From Desulfovirgula sp. (GTDB lineage Bacteria; Bacillota; Desulfotomaculia; Desulfotomaculales; Desulfovirgulaceae), in NCBI GenBank assembly GCA_020725525.1, contig DYEX01000015.1:1-48879 (forward strand): a stretch of 48,879 bases of DNA, in the 5' to 3' direction. Positions 42,914-48,879 of this stretch are shown here, one piece after another. The position numbers were made by a program, and so were the translations under genes. Under the pieces are notes generated by a model that worked only from the letters and a program-made list of their open reading frames with translations, made no database searches and was not told the origin of the DNA. Positions within the stretch are counted from its first letter, which is position 1; each line of letters opens with the position of its first letter.

Positions 42914-44068
42914 TTGAACCTCTTAGTGCAAAAGATTCGTGAATTAATCAATGCCCGGGGACCAATTACTTTCAAGGATTTTATGCAAATGGCTCTTTAT
43001 GATCCCGGATTGGGTTATTATACCAGCCCCGGAGAAAAAATCGGACCCCGGGGTGATTTCTATACCAGCGCCGACGTGCACCCCCTTTTTGGAACCATGC
43101 TGGCCAAACAGTTTTCCCAAATGTGGGAATGCCTGGGGCGGCCGCAAAACTGGGTGCTGGTAGAATACGGCGCCGGTAAAGGGCTTTTAGCCCGGGATAT
43201 ATTAAGCGCGCTGGGTACATCTTTCCGGCCGGCGTGGGAAAGTGTGCGCTATTATATCATTGAAATCAGCCCGGAACTGGCCCGGCGACAAAAAGAGCTT
43301 TTGACCGCATTCCCAGCGGAAAAAGTATGCTGGGTAAATGCGCTATCAGACGTGGGAAATCCCGGTTACATTAACGGGGTTATTTTTGGCAATGAGCTTG
43401 TGGATTCCTTTCCAGTGCACCGGGTACGCCAGACCAGAGCTGGACTGAAAGAAATCTATATCAACTGGCGTGATGGGCGACTGGTGGAAGAGGAGGGGGA
43501 ACTTTCCACACCCCTGTTAGAAGAGTACTTTACCAGCATGGACATAACCCTTGTCCCGGGCCAGGTGGCAGAAGTGAACCTGGCCGCTCGGGAATGGTTG
43601 CGGCAAGCGGCTGCCGGGCTGGACCGGGGGTTTGTGCTGATCATTGACTATGGTATGGAGTCCAGGGAGCTTTATCATCCTTCCCGCTTCGAAGGTACAC
43701 TGCGCTGCTACAGACAACATCGTTTGAACACTTGCCCCCTGGACCATGTGGGGCGGCAGGACATCACCACCCACGTCAATTTTTCCGCTCTGATCCGCTG
43801 GGGCCAGGAAGCTGGCCTGCATCTGGCCGGATACACCACCCAAATGGAATTTTTACTGAACCTGGGTATAGTAGAAGCCATTCCTCGGCCCAGCGCCGAC
43901 TATGTTTTTGACGAAAGGTCCATGCGTACCACCATGGCTGTAAAAAAACTGATTCTTCCGGAAGGAATGGGGGGCATCTTTAAGGTTTTAGCCCTCTATA
44001 AAGGGCTTGCGCAACCGTACCTGACCGGTTTTCAAAAAGGGCAGAAGGGCGGGGTCAGCCATGATTAA
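42914..44068 (+). CDS. MidA/NDUFAF7-type SAM-dependent methyltransferase (DUF185)
   Basis: A 384-residue class I methyltransferase. The N-terminal FMQMALYDPGLGYYTSP and DFYTSADVHPLFG are DUF185 signatures; EYGAGKGLLARDIL is SAM motif I; IFGNELVDSFPVH and IDYGMESRELYHP follow. The mitochondrial homologue dimethylates an arginine of complex I, so a protein-methylating role is possible here. I prefer TTG 42914, with AAAGGTGA just upstream, over GTG 42905. It overlaps the next gene by eight bases. Confidence 0.85.
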   Translation: MNLLVQKIRELINARGPITFKDFMQMALYDPGLGYYTSPGEKIGPRGDFYTSADVHPLFGTMLAKQFSQMWECLGRPQNWVLVEYGAGKGLLARDILSALGTSFRPAWESVRYYIIEISPELARRQKELLTAFPAEKVCWVNALSDVGNPGYINGVIFGNELVDSFPVHRVRQTRAGLKEIYINWRDGRLVEEEGELSTPLLEEYFTSMDITLVPGQVAEVNLAAREWLRQAAAGLDRGFVLIIDYGMESRELYHPSRFEGTLRCYRQHRLNTCPLDHVGRQDITTHVNFSALIRWGQEAGLHLAGYTTQMEFLLNLGIVEAIPRPSADYVFDERSMRTTMAVKKLILPEGMGGIFKVLALYKGLAQPYLTGFQKGQKGGVSHD

Positions 44069-44444
44069 AAACCTTTTTATTACCGCAGGAGAAGGAAAAC
44101 ACCGGGTTCAGCTGCAGGCAACCATCACGGGCGAAGGAGTAATCATCGCCCTTTTCGGTGGTGAAAAGCCCCATATAGGTGCTGTGGTATTAAGCATTCC
44201 CCGTCCCAGCCTGGCCGATCCTGCTCGGATAAGCTGTACCTCTACAGTGGTACCCAGACTGGGACACAAGGACGAGGAAATAGCCAAACCTCTAGCCGAA
44301 GAACTGGCCAAAGCCTGCGCTCAGCCGGTAGTGGCGGTGGCCGGACTCCACATAGAAAGGGCGCAAGCGGAAGACATAAACCTTCTGGTTAAAAATTCGT
44401 GGCAGGCAATGCAACAATTGCTAAAAAGTCTGGACTTAGATTAA
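44061..44444 (+). CDS. LpdD-like protein (prenylated flavin chaperone family)
   Basis: A 127-residue protein resembling the LpdD domain, linked to handling of prenylated FMN for UbiD-type decarboxylases. Recognisable stretches are GGEKPHIGAVVLSIPRPSL, TVVPRLGHKDEEIAKPLAE and VVAVAGLHIERA. I recognise the family but cannot check it. The window contains a UbiD decarboxylase at 32910, which is a candidate client. It is translationally coupled to the methyltransferase through an eight-base overlap. Confidence 0.65.
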   Translation: MIKNLFITAGEGKHRVQLQATITGEGVIIALFGGEKPHIGAVVLSIPRPSLADPARISCTSTVVPRLGHKDEEIAKPLAEELAKACAQPVVAVAGLHIERAQAEDINLLVKNSWQAMQQLLKSLDLD

Positions 44445-44517
44445 AAAACATACCATTTTTCGTTAGCTTTTTTTTGTCCCTCCGAGGACAAACTATGTCC
44501 AGGAGGTGATTAAAATC

Positions 44518-44670
44518 ATGTTTAGTGACGACAAATCCACTCGTGCGGCGGAACGCAGAAATGATGCTGCCAAATGCCCGGCCATGGAAAGTACAGGTGC
44601 CTGCCCGGCAGAAAGCGACCTTTCCTCAGATAGTTGCGCTGAATGTCCGGCAGCGGATGATGATTTGTAA
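44518..44670 (+). CDS. 50-residue Cys-Pro miniprotein
   Basis: A short open frame with an excellent ribosome site (AGGAGGTGAT, seven bases before the ATG) and its own terminator. The product is acidic and carries four cysteines spaced as KCPAM, ACPAE, SCAECPA. The CP and CxxCP pattern suggests a metal or iron-sulfur site. I recognise no family. It lies between the LpdD-like gene and the Fur-controlled feo operon. Confidence 0.65.
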   Translation: MFSDDKSTRAAERRNDAAKCPAMESTGACPAESDLSSDSCAECPAADDDL

Positions 44671-44681
44671 AAACGCAACCA

Positions 44682-44710
44682 AACGGGGTGTTATACCCCG
44701 TTATTTCTTT
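44682..44710 (+). terminator. Terminator after the Cys-Pro miniprotein
   Basis: Stem AACGGGGT / ACCCCGTT with a five-base loop, then ATTTCTTT. Confidence 0.85.
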
Positions 44711-44721
44711 ATAAATATATC

Positions 44722-44839
44722 TTGACAGGAGCCGGTGGGAGGATTAAACTGTACCTAGATTGAAATTCATTCTCATGTGTAATTTATTCAAGTGCTACGC
44801 GTGAGGTTTTCTGTAACCAGGCAGCGATAATGATTTTCA
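44722..44839 (+). promoter_or_regulatory. feo promoter with two Fur boxes
   Basis: TTGACA (44722-44727), 17-base spacer, TAAACT (44745-44750). TGAAATTCATTCTCA (44761-44775) matches the 15-bp Fur core TGATAATNATTATCA at 12 positions, and CGATAATGATTTTCA (44825-44839) at 13. Both lie downstream of the start, which fits iron-dependent repression. Confidence 0.8.
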
Positions 44840-44874
44840 TCTCCATAATGGGGTTACATAAAGGAGGATTTTCC

Positions 44875-45096
44875 ATGACCCTGGATCGCATGAAAAGAGG
44901 CCAGCGTTGCCGCATTTTATCCATACCCTCGGAACTGGTCCGGGCGCAGGCCCTGCGTTTTGGTATCGCCGAAGGGGAAGTTGTGACCTGCTGTGAAGTA
45001 ATACCTGCGGGACCGGTAGTGATTAGTAAAAACCGTCAGGAAATCGCTATCGGCCGCGGCCTGGCCCGGCAGATCGAAGTGGAAGGGAGTTTTTAA
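44875..45096 (+). CDS. feoA: Ferrous iron transport protein A
   Basis: A 73-residue SH3-like protein that works with FeoB. MKRGQRCRIL, LRFGIAEGEVVTCCEV and GRGLARQIEVE match the FeoA fold. The start is ATG 44875 with AAGGAGG. An upstream in-frame codon at 44830 lies inside the second Fur box and is rejected. The stop is two bases before feoB. Confidence 0.93.
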   Translation: MTLDRMKRGQRCRILSIPSELVRAQALRFGIAEGEVVTCCEVIPAGPVVISKNRQEIAIGRGLARQIEVEGSF

Positions 45097-45098
45097 CC

Positions 45099-47075
45099 AT
45101 GGCCCACTGCCACTGCCCCGGGCTGAAAATAGAAATACCCGCCGGAGCCCGGCGCATCGTGCTGGCCGGTAACCCCAATACGGGAAAATCAGTATTTTTC
45201 AATCACTTTACCGGGATGTATGTGGATGTTTCCAACTACCCGGGAACAACCCTGGATATTTCCTACGGTCGTTACGGTTCCGACGTAGTTATCGATACAC
45301 CAGGTGTTTACGGTATTTCTTCTTTTAACGACGAAGAACGCATTGCCCGGGATATTATCCTTTCCGCCGATCTGGTGCTCAATGTTGTCTCGGCCGCTCA
45401 TCTGGAAAGGGACCTTTTTCTCACCCAGCAAATCATCGACACCGGGGTACCGGTGATCGTTGCCCTGAACATGATGGACGATGCTAAACGGCTGGGCATT
45501 GAAGTGGATGTGGATCGGTTAAGCCAGTTGCTGGGAGTGCCGGTCATCCCTACGGTGGCCGTGAAGAAGGAAGGGTTTGACCGCCTGAAAGCAGAGCTTT
45601 TTACCGCCAGGCCGGGACACACCATACCGGGTCTGGAAGAGGAGCTCAACCAACTGCTTAACCGGGTAGGTAGCCGGGGAGAAGCACTGCTGGTACTGGA
45701 AGGAGACCCGGTAATTGCCGCTCGCCACGGCTGCAAGCCGGGCACCCGGCGGGAGGAAATTTACCGCCGCCGGAGGGAAAGGGTTAACGAAATTTGTCAG
45801 CAGGTGGTGCGGGAAATCTCCCGGGGTGCCGGTTTGGGCACCATTTTAGGACGCTGGATGATCAAACCGCTGACGGGAATCCCCATACTGTTCGTGGCCC
45901 TCTGGGCGATGTACAAAACCATCGGTGTTTTTATTGCCGGTACCGTGGTGGGTATTACCGAGGAGACCATTATGCAGGGGATATATGAACCTGCAGTGCG
46001 CAAATTTGTAGAGCAATTTATACCACATTCTTCCGTGCCGGGCACCATTTTGATTGGCGAGTTCGGTTTGCTTACCATGACGGTGACCTACCTGTTAGGA
46101 TTGTTGATGCCTCTGGTGGTAGGGTTCTATTTCTTCCTGTCTTTATTCGAGGACTCGGGTTATTTACCCCGGATTGCCACCCTGGTCGACCGTTTGTTAA
46201 CCTCCATTGGGTTAAATGGCCGGGGAGTAATCCCCATTATTCTGGGTTTTGGCTGCGTAACCATGGCTACCATCACCACCCGGCTCTTATCTTCGGACCG
46301 GGAGAGAAAGATCGCCATCTTTCTGCTGGGGTTAACCATTCCCTGCTCGGCCCAACTGGGCGTCATCGCCGGCATGCTGGCCACACTGGGACCGCAGTAC
46401 CTGGCCCTGTATGCCCTGGTGATCTTCAGCGTGCTGGTGATGGCCGGCACATTGCTGTCCACCCTTTTGCCGGGTAAGTCGGCAGACCTGTTCATCGATT
46501 TACCTCCCCTGAGGCTGCCCCGGCTGGATAATGTGTTAAAGAAGACCGGTACCAAGTCCTACCATTTCCTTAAGGAAGCCGCACCGCTCTTTGTTCTGGG
46601 AGCCCTGATTATCAGTGTCTTTCAAATAACGGGGATCCTGGAGTTTTTGCAAAACTTACTGGCGCCCCTTACCGTAGGCTGGTTGAATCTGCCTCCCGAG
46701 GCGTCTACGGCCTTCATTATGGGGATTGTGCGGCGTGATTTCGGCGCTGCCGGATTAACAGCCCTGGCATTAAACGCGTTGCAAACCATTGTAGCTTTGA
46801 TCACCATTACCCTGTTCGTACCCTGTATAGCTTCCATATTGGTTATTTTCAAGGAACGGACCAGGAAGGAAGCAGTATTAATCTGGGGGAGCAGCTGGGT
46901 AGCGGCATTCCTCATTGGCGGCCTGGTAGCCCAGCTGGCCCGGCTCTTCAACCCTGCCGGCGATCATATACAGGTTATACCTGTAATACTGTCGTTTGTT
47001 GTGCTTACCCTGGTGATTGTTGGGATGTGCCTATTTATCCGCCGGGCCAAACCGACAACCAATGTCCCGGAATAG
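45099..47075 (+). CDS. feoB: Ferrous iron transporter B
   Basis: A 658-residue Fe(II) transporter. A short cysteine-rich start (MAHCHCPG) leads to a GTPase domain with GNPNTGKS, DTPGVYG and NMMD. The membrane domain follows from about residue 265, with two FeoB core repeats (FGCVTMATITTRLL; MGIVRRDFGAAGLTALAL), where the Cys and Asp residues are expected at the pore. It depends on feoA translation and probably on iron through the Fur boxes. Confidence 0.95.
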   Translation: MAHCHCPGLKIEIPAGARRIVLAGNPNTGKSVFFNHFTGMYVDVSNYPGTTLDISYGRYGSDVVIDTPGVYGISSFNDEERIARDIILSADLVLNVVSAAHLERDLFLTQQIIDTGVPVIVALNMMDDAKRLGIEVDVDRLSQLLGVPVIPTVAVKKEGFDRLKAELFTARPGHTIPGLEEELNQLLNRVGSRGEALLVLEGDPVIAARHGCKPGTRREEIYRRRRERVNEICQQVVREISRGAGLGTILGRWMIKPLTGIPILFVALWAMYKTIGVFIAGTVVGITEETIMQGIYEPAVRKFVEQFIPHSSVPGTILIGEFGLLTMTVTYLLGLLMPLVVGFYFFLSLFEDSGYLPRIATLVDRLLTSIGLNGRGVIPIILGFGCVTMATITTRLLSSDRERKIAIFLLGLTIPCSAQLGVIAGMLATLGPQYLALYALVIFSVLVMAGTLLSTLLPGKSADLFIDLPPLRLPRLDNVLKKTGTKSYHFLKEAAPLFVLGALIISVFQITGILEFLQNLLAPLTVGWLNLPPEASTAFIMGIVRRDFGAAGLTALALNALQTIVALITITLFVPCIASILVIFKERTRKEAVLIWGSSWVAAFLIGGLVAQLARLFNPAGDHIQVIPVILSFVVLTLVIVGMCLFIRRAKPTTNVPE

Positions 47076-47131
47076 GAAGGCAAACCCCCTGGCCGGTGGT
47101 TCTCACTTTGCTTTTGGGGAGGGGATAGAGC

Positions 47132-47281
47132 ATGCAGTGGTTAAAAGGCACGTGCCCTTGTTGCGGTTATAAAGTAACTGACCAAAACACCGCCCGTTGT
47201 CCCCGCTGCAACCACCTGGTATGGACATTTCCATGCTGCCAGGGCAGTTGTAAAAAATGCACTAAAGGGTGCAAAGTCTAA
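47132..47281 (+). CDS. 49-residue Cys-rich miniprotein downstream of feoB
   Basis: A short open frame with GGGGAGGGG upstream. It carries ten cysteines: CPCCG and CPRC form a zinc-ribbon-like pair, and FPCCQGSC, KKC and KGC follow. Placed directly after feoB and ahead of a terminator, it may take the place of the small cysteine-rich FeoB partner (FeoC-like) seen in other bacteria, but there is no membrane helix and I recognise no family. Confidence 0.7.
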   Translation: MQWLKGTCPCCGYKVTDQNTARCPRCNHLVWTFPCCQGSCKKCTKGCKV

Positions 47282-47316
47282 AACAATCCTTTAGGGGACC
47301 ATACAAAATAGCGATT

Positions 47317-47345
47317 GGGGCCGGTGGAAAAAACCGGCCCCTTCA
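47317..47345 (+). terminator. Terminator of the feo operon
   Basis: Stem GGGGCCGGT / ACCGGCCCC with a seven-base A-rich loop, then a moderately T-rich tail. Confidence 0.75.
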
Positions 47346-47419
47346 CTTAGCTTTTTTAAGGAATGCATCATAGGTTGTCGAATGGTGCATATAATCAGAA
47401 AAGGGGAGGTAAAGTGGAA

Positions 47420-47899
47420 ATGTCCCTCCTGGGCCTTGTGCTGGCGTGCCTGTTTTTTGCTGCCGGCCTGGCCGGGACGGTAGTACCGGCTCTACCCGGT
47501 GCACCGCTCATCTGGCTGGGAATGCTGGTTTACGGCCTCCTGACCGGCTTCTCTTCCCTGGGATGGAGCTTTTACCTCGGTCAGGCGCTGGCCATGGTCC
47601 TGGTGCTGGTTCTGGATTACCTGGCCGGAGCCTGGGCGGTACGCCGCTACGGCGGTTCCGGTTACGCCATTTGTGGCAGCATGGCCGGCATGGTTCTGGG
47701 GATATTGGTATTAGGACCCATGGGTATTGTCTTCGGCCCGCTGGCCGGGGCGGTGATTGGGGAACTACTCGCCCGCAAGTCTTTACCACAGGCCATTCTG
47801 GCCGGCTGGGGTTCGCTGGTCGGTTTGGTCGGAGGAACGGCCATCAAACTGGTGCTGGAAGCGGGTATGATTATCTGGTTCTTTTCGACCATCTGGTGA
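47420..47899 (+). CDS. DUF456 family membrane protein
   Basis: A 159-residue hydrophobic protein with about five membrane segments. The glycine-rich repeats GTVVPALPGAPLIWLGML and LGPMGIVFGPLAGAVIGELL are typical of DUF456, whose function is unknown. The start is ATG 47420, ten bases after GGGGAGG; GTG 47414 would be too close. It stands alone after the feo terminator. Confidence 0.85.
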   Translation: MSLLGLVLACLFFAAGLAGTVVPALPGAPLIWLGMLVYGLLTGFSSLGWSFYLGQALAMVLVLVLDYLAGAWAVRRYGGSGYAICGSMAGMVLGILVLGPMGIVFGPLAGAVIGELLARKSLPQAILAGWGSLVGLVGGTAIKLVLEAGMIIWFFSTIW

Positions 47900-47913
47900 T
47901 TAAAACCGTACGT

Positions 47914-48099
47914 TCAATCCCGGCGGGTGCCTTTCTCACGGAATTCCTCATCCAGGGGCCCGCCTGCGGTGTTCAGCTGGAAGCGCGTTACCTCCTGATT
48001 GGGACCAGGCATGTTTACCCTGGTCTCCTCTCCCGGATTATCCCCACCAGGCATGGTTTGCACTCTGCCCATCTGTCCTTTGCGTTTGACACGGTGCAA
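47914..48099 (-). CDS. Small hypothetical protein (61 residues)
   Basis: A minus-strand frame from TTG 48097-48099 with GGAGGT about 11 bases upstream. The product is hydrophilic and glycine/proline rich (TMPGGDNPGEETRVNMPG), probably unstructured. I recognise no family. It converges with the DUF456 gene. Confidence 0.4.
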   Translation of the reverse strand: MHRVKRKGQMGRVQTMPGGDNPGEETRVNMPGPNQEVTRFQLNTAGGPLDEEFREKGTRRD

Positions 48100-48178
48100 T
48101 AGTAAAAAGCACCTCCGCTGGAATAGTTTTGTTTTCCAATGCAGTGTAACTTATATACGAAGGCCCCCTGGCCTGATT

Positions 48179-48658
48179 TTAATGACTTGCTTGAAAGCCC
48201 GGATCCATGGGTAAAAAAGCCCGGCGGCTGGCTTCCACTGCCAGCTGATCGCAGCGGTTGTTGTAGATGTTGTCCGCGTGGCCCTTTACCCAGACCCAGG
48301 AAATACGGTGCCTGCTGGCCAGGGAGAGGATTTGCTGCCAGAGGTCCACATTTTTGGCCGGTTCGCCATTATCCCGGCGCCAGCCGTTGGCCCGCCAGCG
48401 CCTGACCCAACCCCGGGTCATGGCATCGACGATGTACCGGCTGTCCGTATATAAGGTAACCCGGCAGGGCCGCTTCAGCGCTTTCAACCCTTCAATTACG
48501 GCCATTAATTCCATGCGATTGTTGGTGGTCTGCGCGTATCCACCGGATAATTCCTTAATGTGGTTGCCGCAACGCAGCACGACCCCATAACCACCCGGTC
48601 CGGGGTTGCCGCTGCAGGCACCATCGGTATATATTTCCACTTCCGGCAGATTAACCAT
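48179..48658 (-). CDS. rnhA: Ribonuclease HI
   Basis: A 159-residue enzyme that cuts RNA in RNA-DNA hybrids. The four acidic catalytic residues are in EIYTDGACSGNPGPGG, NNRMELMA, LYTDSRYIV and NRCDQLA; WVKGHADN is the flexible loop. Length and order are those of E. coli RNase HI. The start codon at 48656-48658 has only a weak ribosome site. Confidence 0.95.
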   Translation of the reverse strand: MVNLPEVEIYTDGACSGNPGPGGYGVVLRCGNHIKELSGGYAQTTNNRMELMAVIEGLKALKRPCRVTLYTDSRYIVDAMTRGWVRRWRANGWRRDNGEPAKNVDLWQQILSLASRHRISWVWVKGHADNIYNNRCDQLAVEASRRAFLPMDPGFQASH

Positions 48659-48785
48659 TAATATTTTCCCCCGTCTAATGATAAATTACTCCTCTATTGT
48701 AACACCGCCGTATCTCCGGTACCAGTAATAATTTGGCCTGGTCCGTGTCAAGATCTAGTAGGTATCTCTACAAAAAATTTTCCCG

Positions 48786-48879
48786 TTATGAGACCTCACC
48801 GCTCAAAAACACTAGCTTCAAGGCAGCGGCCTTGACATCCACCCCGCAGGTGGTCAGACAAACCCACCGACGGGGCGGC
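48786..48879 (-). pseudogene. Possible C-terminal end of an IS605-type TnpB (window edge)
   Basis: A minus-strand frame ending in TAA at 48786-48788 gives about 30 residues, including TCGVDVKAAALKL, which recalls the CGxxVRP tail of TnpB/OrfB proteins. It is too short to be sure and the rest lies outside the window. Confidence 0.3.

Noticed and set aside
47446-48102. 218-codon plus-strand frame overlapping the DUF456 gene
   Set aside because: Arg/Gly-rich composition typical of an out-of-frame read; DUF456 is the supported frame.
1-48879. CRISPR arrays, rRNA genes and complete insertion sequences
   Set aside because: No regularly spaced repeats, rRNA segments or intact transposase frames were seen; only a doubtful TnpB-like tail at the right edge.

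Overview
The window reads as chromosome of an anaerobic, spore-forming Firmicute, most like the Desulfotomaculum/Pelotomaculum group. The evidence is an intact pro-sigma-K gene, a DUF1657 protein, a SAM-I riboswitch, futalosine-type menaquinone genes, selenocysteine insertion genes selA and selB, feoAB with Fur boxes, a CO dehydrogenase remnant and strong AGGAGG-type ribosome binding sites throughout. The genus assignment is inference.

Layout. 0-5.3 kb: the tail of a membrane protein, an acyl-CoA synthetase, a minus-strand three-gene unit (DUF39, NIL-ferredoxin, UPF0280) behind a promoter and a SAM-I riboswitch, and sigK. 5.4-22.8 kb: a visibly more AT-rich block, nearly all on the plus strand, that looks like an acquired sugar-acid catabolic island. 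It holds an SDR and a zinc dehydrogenase, two complete TRAP transporters, a LarA-superfamily protein, a DapA-superfamily aldolase, an IclR regulator, two KDPG-type aldolases around a KDG-type kinase, two D-2-hydroxyacid dehydrogenases, a HAD phosphatase and methylglyoxal synthase. Three promoter regions in it share a 13-bp motif (ACAATATGAAACA) that I propose as the IclR operator.

22.8-25.5 kb is a scar-like junction: a 5'-truncated CO dehydrogenase, a DUF3795 gene, tRNA-Pro(GGG) and the last piece of a chemotaxis receptor. 25.5-31.3 kb carries a beta-propeller/LysM protein, a ferredoxin, a glycosyltransferase, an alkaline-phosphatase-superfamily membrane protein and speD behind a structured leader.

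31.4-38.3 kb is a tightly packed menaquinone operon: a prenyl-synthase-like protein without its Asp-rich motifs, UbiE, UbiD, UbiA, MqnE, MqnA and MqnC. selA-selB follow (38.6-41.9 kb). The rest holds a PCC-domain protein, DUF1657, a MidA-type methyltransferase with an LpdD-like protein, two Cys-rich miniproteins, feoA-feoB under two Fur boxes, a DUF456 protein, RNase HI and a possible transposase tail at the window edge.

Proposed flow: sugar acids enter by TRAP transport, are oxidised or epimerised, reach 2-keto-3-deoxy acids, are phosphorylated and cleaved to pyruvate plus a C3 product, and hydroxyacid dehydrogenases recycle NADH. No sugar-acid dehydratase is visible, so the exact substrate stays open.
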